From Pomphorhynchus laevis (lineage: Eukaryota > Acanthocephala > Palaeacanthocephala > Echinorhynchida > Pomphorhynchidae): a stretch of DNA of 64,000 bases. The DNA lies in the NCBI GenBank assembly GCA_012934845.2, contig WNNJ02000808.1, positions 181,424 through 245,423 on the forward strand, read 5' to 3'. Position numbers and translations under genes: made by a program. Under the pieces are notes generated by a model. The model was given only the letters and a program-made list of their open reading frames with translations, did not search any database and was not told where the DNA came from. Below, in pieces: positions 9,760 through 20,949 of this stretch (the stretch's first letter is position 1; every line of letters begins with the position of its first letter).

Positions 9760-10418
9760 AACACGAAATGTAGGCGTGGGCTCATATGTGGGCTCATATA
9801 TACATATGCATATATGCATATGTATACATTCATATGCATGAATCATATGCGTGGGATCTTATATGCATATGCGTGGGGTCATATATACATAATCATATAT
9901 ATAAAACACGAAATGTAGACGTGAACTCACTGCTGATGAGGTCCACCCACGCTGATTGTAGTGTACAGTGATGCTGATAGGATTCAAACAACCACACGAG
10001 GATAATATCAAACCGACCAATGAAGAATAGTGGCTCGTGTAAGCAATATTCACAATAGTAAAAAGACAGCTTACGGTTTACTGTCCAGTGAACATTTCGT
10101 ATAAGAACGGAATAAAAAATCGGTGTGTGGTGGATTCGAATTGCGAATATTAGTTACCGCCCACACCAAATATAGAACACATTAATTGTGTAATTTGGTA
10201 TATAAGCCAAATATAAACCAGCATTTCGGCGACAAGGAGTTCAGCAGAAGCAGTAACAGGACCGAAACACGAAATGTAGGCGTGGGCTCACTGCTGATGA
10301 GGTCCACCCACGCTGATTGTAGTGTACAGTGATGCTGATAGGATTTAAACAACCACACGAGGATAATATCAAACCGACCAATGAAGAATAGCGGCTCGTG
10401 TAAGCAATATTCACAATA
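9753..10418 (+). mobile_element. Insertion made of 361-bp tandem units (retrozyme or Penelope-repeat-like)
   Basis: The motif GAAACACGAAATGTA recurs at 9758, 9903 (first base changed) and 10264, giving a 361-base period for the complete unit. The first unit is partial and filled with ATATGCATATG repeats, the second is complete, and the third stops at CACAATA, the same place where the second continues. No long reading frame is present. The insertion is bounded by a perfect 17-base duplication of the LINE target. Part of the unit aligns with the repeat units around the Penelope-like element at 30 and 35 kb (CTGATGAGGT-CACC then TGTAG-GTAC). Non-autonomous tandem elements with hammerhead ribozymes that use Penelope machinery (animal retrozymes) are known; membership here is inference. 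Confidence 0.7.
10259..10313 (+). ncRNA. Permuted hammerhead-like fold in the 361-bp unit
   Basis: GGACC (10259-10263) precedes GAAAC, a 3-pair stem ACA/TGT, then GTA. The stem GCGTGGG/CCCACGC (10280-10286 with 10307-10313) encloses CTGATGA (10294-10300) and GGTCC (10301-10305). GGACC can pair with GGTCC as a hammerhead stem II would. The order of the two core strands is permuted, and I could not draw a proper stem I, so catalysis is unproven. The related repeat at 30.5 kb keeps all these helices with different bases. Confidence 0.4.
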
Positions 10419-10435
10419 ATATATGTAAATGATAT
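10419..10435 (+). repeat. 17-bp target-site duplication, right copy
   Basis: Perfect copy of 9736-9752; the interrupted RT frame resumes here. Confidence 0.85.
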
Positions 10436-10762
10436 TACAAACAACTTAACGTCGGAATGTGTTACCTACGCAGATGATCTTAAGGTTTAGAGGCGAATCA
10501 TTGATGATTCCTGATGTTAGCGCTCTTCAAATAGACCCGGATTCCATAAATAAATGGTGTATATCCAATGAGCTGATTACAAATGCGACTAAATGTAGAC
10601 ATATGCGGATCGGCTCCCCAGACATTCGTTGCTCTTATAAAATTGGAAACATGTCGATTGATTCTACAGATAAAATCGATGATTTAGGGGTATCTACACT
10701 TAATACGCTCGATATGAGCGCTTACGTAAATAAAGTTTCGGCCAATTGCCGTCGTACTACAT

Positions 10763-11178
10763 TGATCATACATCCTACCATCTTGCTTCTCTCGATTTGC
10801 CTACAATTTATTTTCGTGTTTAAATTCGTCTTCTCGTTCCTTTCCGCCTTGTAACTTTTCATACCCTTTCATTTCTCAACCTTCCTTTTCTCGACAATTC
10901 TCGTCCTGTTTACTGTTCCTTGCGTTCCTGTAATTCCCTTCTTTTGCATGTCCTAAACTACTCTACCTCTTTTGGCTTCCGCTCCTTTCTTGTGGCTGCT
11001 CCTCTATCGTGGAATCATCTGCCCATTCATAAACGCCAATCAACTTCCCTGCCGTGCTTCAAACGCCAAATCCAATCCCATTTAAACAATTTATCTGCTT
11101 GACTTTTTCATTTTTTTGTGGACTTGTAAGCGTGCAGCTTGTACGCATTTGACACGTTAAATAAATTTGTATTATTAT
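10763..11178 (+). mobile_element. 5'-truncated L2-type LINE copy nested in the CR1/L2-group LINE
   Basis: Carboxy region of the L2-type RT in broken frames (SCNSLLLHVLNYSTSFGFRS, SWNHLPIHKRQS in one 60-residue frame at 10920-11102), then a tail with a hairpin at 11130-11146 and an ATT-rich end near 11165-11178. On both sides the CR1/L2-group LINE can be read (NCRRTT before; LRGHRLTLKH after). No clear target duplication is seen. Closest in the window to the copies at 4.2 and 8.1 kb. Confidence 0.75.
11130..11146 (+). other. Conserved 3' hairpin of the L2-type LINE
   Basis: GCGTGCA pairs with TGTACGC (seven pairs, one of them G-U) around GCT. The G-U pair shows the stem tolerates change that keeps pairing. 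Confidence 0.6.
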
Positions 11179-11188
11179 TTGTGAAAGT

Positions 11189-11449
11189 TTGGTAAAAGCT
11201 GATCTTATGCTGGTATGGTGGGCAATTGTATCGCCCACTCATCCCCTCAACTTCATGTTTTGCCTACGCAACTCCAAGCAATTACGTGGACATCGACTAA
11301 CGCTCAAACATCGTAGAAAAGTCCATCGACACTATCAGGATATCAGAGATCGAGCAATAAACAGTTGGAACAGGCTCCCGTCATCTGCAAATGAATGTCG
11401 AAACATCCGAGAATTTCGGCGTGCGTTGAACAGTGTATCGCTCTCATAG
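11189..11449 (+). pseudogene. CR1/L2-group LINE carboxy terminus
   Basis: LRGHRLTLKHRRKVHRHYQD followed by RDRAINSWNRLPSSANE and a short end, the typical RGH and WN-LP blocks of CR1-group ORF2. It belongs to the element that starts at 8545. The stop is at 11447-11449 and the 3' tail runs to about 11560. Confidence 0.7.
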
Positions 11450-11569
11450 GAAGTCGAACCTGATTTGGATTTTTTTATTTTGTTTTACTGACATTGTACT
11501 TTTTTAACATTGAGATCCAGCCAAGCGAGCTACCGATCATCGGCTGTTGTATACTAATAATAATGCACT

Positions 11570-12870
11570 GCTTGCAAAGTTATTGAAAAACTGATTCTGA
11601 AGCACATATCTTCTCATTTGGACAAATTCAATATTTTTACAAATAAGCAGCTTGATTTTAGTTTGGATCGCTCCACTTCGACAAATCTAATATTATCTCG
11701 TGAAAGCTGGACTAGCTTTAGTAAATTGGGTGTGGCTGATGTTGTCTTTATTGATTTGTCCAAAGTTTTTGATCGGATTGTTCATCCAACATTACTGTGA
11801 AAGCTTTGGTATTACGGAATCTTTAAACAAGCTTGTAGATGGATACGTGAATTTTTGAATAGACGTTTTTTCGCTGAACGAGTTGTGACTCTTTCAGAAT
11901 GATACAATCTCATTCAGGACGTTCATCATTGCTGTATTCTTAATTCCATTTTATTTAATATCTTTATTAATATAAACGCTGAAAATGTTACATGTTAGTG
12001 CCTACTATACGTTGATGATCTGAACCGGTTGTGCCCATTATATTCAGCTAGTGATTGTTCTAGCTCTCTTACTACAATCGAATTTGGATAGAGTCAGCAG
12101 CTTGTGTTCATCCCACTACCTAGTCATTAATGTGTGCTAATGTAAGCATAGGAAAATTGGTCACTCTCGACTATCCTTCCCTTCCTATAAATTCAGATTA
12201 AACGTTATTGAGTTAGTAAATCATTTTACTGATCTAGGTGTTATGATCTCGGCAAACTTGAAAACTCATCTTCACTTTTTTATGATTGTCGCTAAATATC
12301 GTAGAACTTTAGGTTTTCTATATCGGGACGTTAGACGACTTGAACCAAAATCATTACGCATGGCATATGCAAGTCTCTTGAAATCGCATTTGCTTAATGA
12401 TTCTCATGTGATACGTCCTCAAACGAAATCAGAATTGAGTTAATTCGAAAGCATTTTTAAGAGAGCCACGTATATGGTTCAGGCGACTCGATTCATTCCT
12501 AATCCTAGTAGATTGATGCGTTGAGTATCAGCTCTATTAAATTTGATCTTCCGATTGCAGATCTAACACTGGTTTGGATCTCGCTGCGTGTGCTTTACCA
12601 CACATTGAATCAGCTGTTCCGTCTTGACTCCTCAATGTTACATGGACACGAGCTGTGCGAGAAGGTTGGTTCAAAGCTTGAACAAATTGTACAATTTTGG
12701 TTGATCGTGTCTGTAAACGATGGAATGGATTATTGCCTTGAGTGGTCAACAATTGTACTGCTGCGCGATTTAAGAAACACCTCAAACTTGAACTCTTGGA
12801 TTTTTGCTGAGTTTTTTCATTTTGTTTTTATATTTCTAAATTTTACTTCGAAGTAATACTTCCCAGGCTC
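11570..12870 (+). pseudogene. Second, older CR1/L2-group LINE RT copy
   Basis: Begins in RT (KVIEKLILKHISSHL, FTNKQLDFSLDRSTSTNLIL, ADVVFIDLSKVFDRI at 11618-11800), then a decayed catalytic region (LLYVDDLNRL near 12005) and thumb (12243-12443). The carboxy part (12521-12860) is only weakly recognisable. It matches the RT at 9.3 kb residue by residue in the first 80 positions, but with many stops. It lies head to tail behind the younger element. Confidence 0.65.
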
Positions 12871-13490
12871 TTTTGAAAATCGATATATAATAAAAACCTA
12901 AATTAATTCAGTAAATAAGTCCGGATATATAAAGCAGCTTCATAATCTTCATTTTGAATTATGTTATTTTGACGTTACCTGTCGGTCGCACTTTGTACAA
13001 CTCGTAAATTTGGATTTTTATAAAATAAAGTAAAAACAATCACTGAAGAATATAATTCAAATTTATTTTAAAACACTGGTTTTTCAGTCATTTAACTACC
13101 AAACTGATTAAACCGACTTGACCATTTAAACGTTTATTGCTCGATTTTAAATATCTTATACTAGCAATAATCGCAGTCGGTACCTATTACAGTAATCGAA
13201 GAGTTTAGCAATAATCCATTCGGTTTTTGCCAATGCCAGTAACTCATTCAATACAACGAAGTGTTGCATTGATCAAATATTCAATATCTTCGAATTACCA
13301 TCAAGTATATACACCGATAATGGACTAGTCTTAACGTCTAGTGATTTTCGAAAGTATCTAAACATATATTATATTATTACAAGCAAGCATTGGTTATAAA
13401 GTTGTTTCGCTCGATCACAATAAAACATCATTACATACACCAAAATGAACATAAAAATATCAATAAAAGGGGTAATCTCCATTATTCCGC
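12870..13490. other. AT-rich stretch, no gene seen
   Basis: No frame, hairpin tail or repeat that I could support. It may be decayed 3' sequence of the preceding LINE or plain intergenic DNA. Confidence 0.4.
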
Positions 13491-13900
13491 CATTAATCGT
13501 CCAATTTATGAGATCAGTCGTGAATGCCTTAACGTCTGTGGCCATCACGATTTCCTACGGTAGTCGATTCCAAGCATTTGCACAACGATGAGACAACCGA
13601 TCCAACCGTGAACTGCGACCATGGGACAATATCCTCAACAACAGGGGATGACCTCTGTTGCATCGTCTATTGTTGATAACCACCGAATGGGTAGGATATC
13701 CGTCCGAACCGTTGGCGATATGCCACATTACTAACATATCTAGGATGTGCAGTCTTTGGTGCACAGTCATCATACGCAGAGTTTTAAGTCTGTCGCGATA
13801 ACTCATATAAGAACAACTCGAACACAGTTTGCTGCCACGACGAAGAATATTTTCACACGGAATAAATTTTACACATTCCACACCATATCATCTAGCAGCC
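13490..13900 (-). pseudogene. CR1/L2-group LINE carboxy-terminal fragment
   Basis: The minus strand (13881-13555) reads SYRDRLKTLRMMTVHQRLHI, then RGHPLLLRI, then SHRCANAWNRLP: the repeat, RGH and WN-LP blocks of a CR1-group ORF2. The frame is open over 108 residues and then ends. No RT core is recognisable upstream at 13.9-14.5 kb, so the copy is severely 5'-truncated. Orientation is opposite to the nearby elements. Confidence 0.65.
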
Positions 13901-15917
13901 AATGAATAAGTGGCACGACTAAGCGACCTCTTATGAAAAGCTATTTAATTAAGAATAGATTTAGAGCATCTATAACTTTCAAATTGACAAGTAATTTTAA
14001 CAAACGCCCTTTATGACCTATATTGTGAACAGCAACAAATTTAAAATCTCATAATTAAATATTCGTTTGAACGTCGGTTTCGTAATTGGCTTTTATTAAC
14101 TAGTTGTCCTGCTGAACCATGCGCTGTTATTGTAAAAAAAATTAAAATTTATTTTGTAAAACTAATTTGCGAGATACTGAAATATCCGCTATATCACATG
14201 CAATATATGGGAAGTCCAAGTTTTTTTAAATAATGAGAGGAGTGAAATACATGAAACGAGTTCCTATTTACAACATTAATTGAAATCTGAATAATTTACG
14301 GTCTTGCCACTTTAGATTGTTGTCAACCTTGTAAGACAATAACCTTATTTCACATGGTTGTTATTATAAGATTTTTATCAAGCTTCTAGTCACATAAGGT
14401 TGATTAATAGTCAAGATCTTTTCGAGAAATACATTGTTCGAAATATTGATAATATTATTTAATGATGGAGAATTCTATGATGATTTAAATTATTTTTATA
14501 ATTATCCTTTAAGTGGACACAATATTCGAGCTCGCTCTACGTCCTGGCTTGGATTAATTTCATGATAAAGGTGTTATGCCATTTTTTAATGTTATGAATG
14601 GTTGAATAAAGCCGTAATTACGATTAAGTTTAATGGTAAAATAAGTTAATAAAATGTGAGCTTCGGTAAGAAACTTGTCAATTGACGATAAATCTTAGAA
14701 ATTTTGTCTTTTTATACATCTCATTCATTTCGATATTTGCTCGAGTATTTATCATATTGATGGTTTCTTAGAAAAGAAACACGAAATTCAATTTCGACAT
14801 CGTTTGATTCAATTGCTGAACAAACCAACATGTAAGCTTCGTTTTTGTTTTATAAATTGTCCGAGAGTTCGCAATCACTGAAGTGATTGAGACCTTGACT
14901 AAAAGTGCTTTTAAAATCCGTTTCTTAGTTCCGACGCAATCTTTAACCGCACGATGATGCTTACGTTAAAATGATATACGTCAATAATCGCTCATAATGA
15001 GCTTTAATAATGTTTGGTATAAATGCAATATAAAAAACAAACTTATGCATATGAATCTTAAAATAAAAATAAAATATTTTTTAAATAAAATTATTGTAAA
15101 TTAAATAATTTATACAAAAACCAAATATATTTAAGATGGAATAAATTATAAGCAACAATTTTAAGCAGAATTCAAATAAGAATGTATTTTTTAATAGAAA
15201 ACAAAGAGACAACAAAAATAATAAAGAACTTTCATAAGTTCTTTAAGTTCAAAAGGAAAATATTTCAGAATAAAATGCCTATTTTCATTCATTTTCAAAG
15301 TGAATGTAATTAGAATTAAAATATTTTTAATTTTTAGTTTGATCTTAGGTCTTTAATTTCGTTATAATTTTGTAATGAACATGTTATTACCTAGGATGAA
15401 CGGACATGCATGAAGTAAAATATCTTGCAATGATAAAATCAAGATCGATTACTTTAAAAACTTTTTTATAAAACTTAAAATTTTTATATAAACTTTCATT
15501 GAAATTATGTTTGAAATGACACATTTTAAGGTCATCAATGATATGCATCATTTAAGAGCATAATATCTAACTTTTAACGTTTACTTGTGATCACGTTGCC
15601 GACTTCTTACATTTTAACAAACAAATGTTAACATGGATACGCGTTAATTTGTATAATTGTAAATTATATTGATAATATTTTTTGTAATTATTAATTATTA
15701 GGCTATTTTTTAATATAAAAGAAACACATTTACATTTACAAGAAATATATTTTTGTATGGACAGTCATGCTTACCAATAATATTAAATATAATACATTAA
15801 ATAATAAAATTTGGCTTTCGTTATAATCATTATAAGCATCTTCATAAAATGTTAGTATTTTCATAAAATTACAGTTCAGAAAATTACAATTGAAATTTAC
15901 TTTAGGTTATTTTCATT
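13900..15917. other. AT-rich intergenic DNA with one dispersed-repeat copy
   Basis: No credible coding frame. At about 15735-15805 there is a diverged copy of a repeat also found at 27.5, 29.5, 32.0 and 32.2 kb (ATATTTTTG, a CATGC box, TACC, then AATATTAAATATAATACATTAAATA). Otherwise homopolymer-rich DNA. Confidence 0.5.
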
Positions 15918-16293
15918 AGTAAGAATTTATTAAAGTAAAAAACATTGAACATTAAACATTGTACGTTGACAAATATTATAATTAAATCTTCACGCCCATA
16001 TGCACACTTATGCAAACCCGCCTACGGGAAGCATTTATCTTTTGAATGTCGAGGCTTTTCTTTTTAGATTTGCGGCGGTAAAGACGATTAGCGAAATAAA
16101 CAAACATTTAAACAATAAAATTCTAATTACATTTTCTTAATAAAACAAACAATTCACATGAGATTCTTTAAATTAAAATTCCAGAATGTAAAAAACGCAA
16201 TAAAATCAATCAGTTCATACAAAAAAATAAAACATTCAAAATTTTTTATTTTTACATTATAAAATTTTACATATCTTTTAATTAATATATTTT

Positions 16294-17292
16294 TCATATA
16301 TTCATCATTAATAAATTCTTTTTTATTATTTCCAAAAGCCTTTTTATAAATCTATAACGTTGTTCTGGTGGCCGATTATTTGAGTAGAAGTATAGCCCAC
16401 TCAACACAAAAGCATTGAGCACTACTATACACCTATTCATATTGACATTTAAACGTCTTGCACGCCAGAACAACTGTATACCTTTTTTCACTAATTTAAA
16501 ACATTTTGCCATGTCTGATCTCCAATGCAGCCTAGATTCGAAGACAGATCCCAGTATCCTTACTTGTCTCTTCCGATTTCCGGAAGAGCACCAAATAATT
16601 TAGTATGGCGTCCTGGTTTGCGAAATCTGTAGTGAATGAAATTGCTTTTCGTTGGGTTTAACGACAAACCCAACTTAGACAGGCGTCTAGCAATCCCATT
16701 CACCACAGATTTCACTCTGTCTTCGAATCTCCTATCAGACAGAGAGTTCATTTTGAACACCAGTGATATATCGTCCGCATAGATAGTACCACTAGTGTTC
16801 CTATCCAAGAGTCCATCTAAGACTCCCCTTGTCGTAATCATATAAAGGATTGGCGATAAAGGGGACCCTTGAGGAAGACCCTTGGATAGTTTATAAAAGG
16901 AACCCTTGTCGTCTTCTAAATAAAAGCTTCTGCTCTCCAAAATTCCCCACACTCGACGCAGAATGGTCAGTGGAACATCATCTTTTTTCAACGTTTCCAT
17001 TCACTGAGTCGAGTGTAAGGCTGTCAAAAGCTGCAGACACATCCAGTGAATACAGCAGCGCAGGCCGTGTATCCTTGGTGAGAAAGCCTTGCAGAGCCCT
17101 GACTGCTTTTACAGTTCCCCTACCACTACGAAACCCATGAATATGGTCACCCAACAATTCCCGAGATTCGTAGTGGCGAGCCAGGTATCTTGCCAGAGCT
17201 TTCTCATAGACCATCACCATATTATTGTATATGGTAATTGGTCTCGTGTCCTTAGCTGTTGACACCCATTGACCCTTTGGAAGAAATATCAC
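16294..17292 (-). pseudogene. LINE copy A reverse transcriptase and carboxy end
   Basis: Three minus-strand frames. 17292-16978 carries GQWVSTAKDTRPITIYNNMV, GDHIHGFRSGRGTVKAVRAL and LYSLDVSAAFD (block A). 17000-16560 carries KGLPQGSPLSPILYMI (block B), TIYADDISLVFKM (catalytic) and LSLNPTKSNFIHY. 16512-16294 carries LSGLYFYSNNRPPEQRYRF. Two frameshifts separate them, so it is inactive. Copy B repeats the second and third parts with only a few differences. Confidence 0.8.
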
Positions 17293-17358
17293 TTTTCCGG
17301 TTGCAATATCTGGCCAGGCCGCTAGCGTTGAAGCTAACAGTCTAGCCGCGATTTGCTC

Positions 17359-17985
17359 TCAGAGTTCCTCATCGATCAACTTGGTGGCAGCCGCGCACGC
17401 TGAGACGGCATTAGATGACGTCTTAGGCGTGATCGGCCACGCGTCCAAGAGATCTTCAAGCGTGACATCTTCTTCTAATAGGTCAATATTTTGGAAAGTA
17501 AGATTCATTCTCGTTTGAAGCTGCACATCTTCAGAGCATATTGTTGCATTGGCTAAGTGCCTATTTTTTATGTCTTGTAAGACTGGTCCAATTCCTTTTG
17601 AAGTGATCAACCTGGAAGCCGCTGCCCTCCAAGACCGGAATGTGGTCTTCCTTATGGTAGACCACCATTCCTTCGATAAATTTTTGTATGACAGTAGCTT
17701 CCTTGCATCCCGCTTCAACGACTCTTCATCGAGTTGATCTTGGAGTCGGCACATGAGAAACCTGCTCTGGTCATACGGATCAGGATTAGCTCTTAATCCC
17801 CAGAGAAGTTTTTTCATGTGCAGGGCCTTTGACTTGTATTTAAGCATAGGTGGTCTTTTTGTAATTAGGTATTTATTAGCTAAATTAAATATTTCTTTAT
17901 TAAATGTATATAAAAAATTATTATTTTTTAAAAAACACAATTGATTATTTATAAAATTTGGACTGAAGTCATTAAAACCATGCAT
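17359..17985 (-). pseudogene. LINE copy A, linker between endonuclease and RT
   Basis: A 208-residue open frame with PPMLKYKSKALHMKKLLWGL, KEWWSTIRKTTFRSWRAAAS and LEDLLDAWPITPKTSSNAV. Copy C has the same blocks in the same place (22830-22040). It ends at a stop just before the RT part. The region is conserved between families, so it is part of ORF2 and not a separate gene. Confidence 0.7.
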
Positions 17986-18178
17986 TCTACTATTTGATTC
18001 ATTCTACTTAATTCTTTGAAGATTTTTATATATTCACACACATTCTCACATTCATTCAATATATAATTCAAGATGTCATTAATATTCTTATCATTATTAT
18101 TGGTTAAAAAACTTGGATTTCTTTGTTGTAAGACTGTATACCAGCCTTGGTCGGTTGAAATCAGTATTTTTGGACAAT

Positions 18179-18809
18179 TTATTCCTTCAAAGCCCAGTAT
18201 ACAAGCTTATGCCCGTCATTGAACCCGTCCCATTCGATATTTTTTAACCACTTTAGTTTTAATTTAACATTTTTGAAATTAATTGCTATATCTAAAATTG
18301 ATTGGTAACCTGTATGACGGCGGAGAAAAGTTCTCTCTAGTGGGATTATGACCTCCCTGATTTGGTCAATCAAGGGATCCCACCCGAGCCCCTCCGGAGT
18401 CATTAAGGTCACCAACAATGTATTGTGCACCAGCATTGAACACCTAAACCATAAGCTTCTTGATGGCCTTCTTACTCTCCTTCGTCCGCCATCCACTCGG
18501 TTTTACGTAGCAGTTTGCTACGAAAACCGGACGACGGGAAACGAAAAATTTCAGAAGTTGATAAGAGCCCACCTCGCTGGACCCCTCTGAAATCAAGCAA
18601 GCGTTCAAACGCTTGCTTGTCATTGAGACCCGGGTGATCTCTAATCTCCCGTCAACTTGATATGTTAACATTGTGTACTCTTCGTAATGTCTGGCTAAAG
18701 TTTTCAAAACTTGTGAAGAACGCGCCTCCTGCAGTAGGAGGACATCTCCTTGATCAAAATTGGAATATTGTACTAGATTCCTAACGGTCCCTATATTCCA
18801 ACTGATCAA
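18179..18809 (-). pseudogene. LINE copy A apurinic-type endonuclease
   Basis: Starts MISWNIGTVRNLVQYSNF, then DVLLLQEARSS (catalytic glutamate in QE), RRPVFVANCYVKPS, and after a frame change a segment with RRHTGYQSILDIAI. The GDFN block that should lie between is replaced by unrelated residues, so the nuclease is probably dead. In LINEs this domain nicks the target DNA to prime reverse transcription. Confidence 0.7.
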
Positions 18810-19114
18810 TTAGATGTCCTCCAACGAGTTATACTCGAAGCGCCACTTTTTACACCGATGGATCTGCAGGAAGAGTTAATTCTCCTAACTGGACACATCT
18901 ATCTCCTGAATCCCCTTCCCTACGAGCGTGTTTTTTACGACCCTAAAAATGGCAGATCCTTCAGAGTCCGATGAAACCATGGAAATATACTCCATACTTT
19001 CTTCCCTCTCTTCTGATTCTGCCTATTTTAGACTAATGAAGCGATTTGTCTTATTTTGAGGATTTTGTTTTTTGTTTTAACTTATATTTTTATATTTATT
19101 AATTGCTGATTTTT

Positions 19115-20040
19115 TTATGTCATATTTAGATTTTTTATTTCTTTTTCTTTTAATGTTACTGAATTTTTTAGATTCCTGTTTTCCGCCGCTAATGCAGACA
19201 TCTTCAATTCTAGTTCGTTTAGTCTGTCTATCAACGCCCTGATTTCTGAGGCATGTTGATCGACATACTGTTTTTTCGCTGCCTGAATGTATGATTGTGC
19301 TCCCGCACAAGCTTTCTTATTCTCACCATCCACCCACTTTAAATATTCTTTAAAGTGGGTACATGTGTGAGTATACGACTTATGTGAATATTGGCATTTA
19401 GCACATTTATGCCTTGCTGATCTTTTATTACAATTCTGTGATTCGTGGTTTTCTCCGCAGTGCAAGCAACGCGGATCACTCTCCAAACACATGTTTGAAA
19501 AGTGACCCCAGCGTTGACATCGATAGCACTGCGGATACCTGAATTTCAAGCCATCCTCGTCAAATATTATCAACTTGACGGCATGTCCCAAAATTCCAGG
19601 ATGCGAATCTCTCAACTTATGTAGATCACTTACAGCTCCCTTTACCAGAAAGGAGCTGTAAGCTTGATTGAATGTTTTGCATTTTTTATTAGTTTAATGT
19701 CCTTGTTAGCTATTAATTCTTGGACATCTTCCTCTTCTGCAAACAACGGTATATCCTTAAGTATACCCGTGGCTCGCAGATAGGAGTCAATCACTGTCAT
19801 TTCCTTAACTTTTAGCATATTCTTTTTGACTTCTTTTATTGATATGTTGTTCAATGTTATCCTGGCAAAATCATCTTTCAAAACGTACTACTCAAAGATC
19901 CCTTCTCGAGAGAAGTTCTCTTTGACCGTACTCCTTATACTCTTTTAAAAGCTGATTTTTCCTTCTTTATTTTTCCATTTAATTTTCAGTGCAAAAGCAT
20001 CCTGCTTTATTGGCAGGATCATCTTTTGCACTGAAAATTC
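19115..20040 (-). pseudogene. LINE copy A ORF1, zinc-knuckle RNA-binding protein
   Basis: The N-terminal part (about 20040-19642) contains ILPIKQDAFALKI and FARITLNNISIKEVKKNM. After a frameshift, 19615-19115 carries CYRCQRWGHFSNMC (CX2CX4HX4C), a second knuckle CLHCGENHESQNC and a third starting CAKCQYSH, followed by a predicted coiled coil (LIDRLNELELKMSALAAENR). This is the ORF1 layout of Jockey/I-group LINEs, which coats the element RNA. Confidence 0.75.
19981..20039 (-). other. Long hairpin at the start of LINE ORF1 (copy A)
   Basis: Arms of 17 bases (19981-19997 with 20023-20039) pair perfectly. After a small bulge, ATCCTGC/GCAGGAT pairs too, with the loop TTTATTG. It overlaps the ORF1 coding region. 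Copy C has the same hairpin at 24721-24765 with base changes on both sides of the stem. Confidence 0.7.
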
Positions 20041-20949
20041 ATTGTCGATCGCTTTTATGCAAACATTAGTTGAACTTTTTCTTATGTCTTGTTTTTCACA
20101 AGACGTGTTTTCTCTATTTTATATACGTAAGATAACTGAAAAATAAATATAATAAAAAAAGGAGTATATAAAAAATAAAAAAGTATATATAAAAAGTATA
20201 TATAAAAAAGTTAAAAAAAGTTAAAAAATGAGTATATATAAAAAAACAGAACAAACAGAACTTACACTAGTTGGCTTTAGTCTAGACTCTTCGAGTGGCT
20301 TTGCTTAATAACTATTAGGCTTTTGTCCAGACCTTATCCACAAAATTTTCAAAAGTTAAGTTTAAACGTTTGCGGACTGTAAACGGTGCTGTAAACGTTT
20401 GCGGGCTGTAAACGGTGGGTGAAAAAGTGACTGTGTGACAGAGGTTAAAAACATTAATGAATTATTAAAGTAAAAAAAAAACACAAAATTCATATATATT
20501 TTCTTTTCTTTTCTGATTTTTTCGACACCAGCCAAGTATGGAGCCCCAATCGAGTTTCCTTTCTTTTTTCTTTTTTCTTTCTTTTTGCAGGTTTTCGATT
20601 GAGATTTCTTTGGTTGGATGTCGAGGATAAGAATTTAAAACAAAAATTCAAAATGATAAAATGCTAAAATTGAATTCTAAAATAAAAATTCAAAATCATC
20701 ATGAAAAACAAAATTTGGATAAAATTGATAAATAAAATGACCAATAAAATAAAAAATAATTTTTAACATTATCTTAAAATTATTTGAACAATGACAAAAG
20801 AATGAAGAAAGAATACATTTAATTATACTTTTCTTAATTTATCTAATTTCTCTGACAAAGCACTTGTAGGCAAGCGCAATATAAAATTAATATATACATC
20901 CAAATTTAGAAAAATAATCAAACAAATTTCAAACAAGATAAACAAAAAA

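Larger units (their letters stand above)
8545..11560 (+). mobile_element. CR1/L2-group LINE with two nested insertions
   Basis: ORF2 is readable from the linker on: PKWLDAELLALIKQRDRCFH (8660-8740), DVAAHFMDYF (8930), ASGPDHIPSILL (9110), WTKAIVRPIFKKGD (9220-9290), then RT, then the carboxy end at 11189-11449 and a 3' tail. The 3' tail has the perfect hairpin CCGATCATCGG (11533-11543) and a TAATAATAAT end. Two foreign pieces split it: a tandem-unit element at 9753-10418 and an L2-type 3' end at about 10763-11178. A 28-base tandem duplication near 9236-9291 and other indels break the frame. 5' end absent. Confidence 0.8.
15918..20330 (-). mobile_element. LINE copy A (Jockey/I group), nearly full length, broken
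   Basis: On the minus strand from about 20.3 kb down: ORF1 with zinc knuckles (20040-19115), endonuclease (18809-18179), linker (17985-17359), RT (17292-16560), carboxy end (16512-16294) and a roughly 375-base 3' region. The 3' end is set at about 15918, because copy B (25245-26308, opposite strand) is near-identical up to the matching base and then diverges. The GDFN motif of the endonuclease is damaged and several frameshifts separate the domains. Clade is uncertain within the Jockey/R1/I group. Confidence 0.8.

Noticed and set aside
9785-9900. ATATGCATATG-rich tract as a regulatory or origin sequence
   Set aside because: It is a simple-sequence expansion inside the first partial 361-bp unit; nothing else supports a function.
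10200-10262. Reverse-strand hammerhead (CTGAACTCC...GCCGAAATGC)
   Set aside because: CUGANGA is not satisfied (CTGAACT) and stem II does not pair well.
11533-11543. CCGATCATCGG as a transcription-factor site
   Set aside because: It sits in the 3' tail of a LINE just before its TAA-rich end, so it is better read as that family's tail hairpin.
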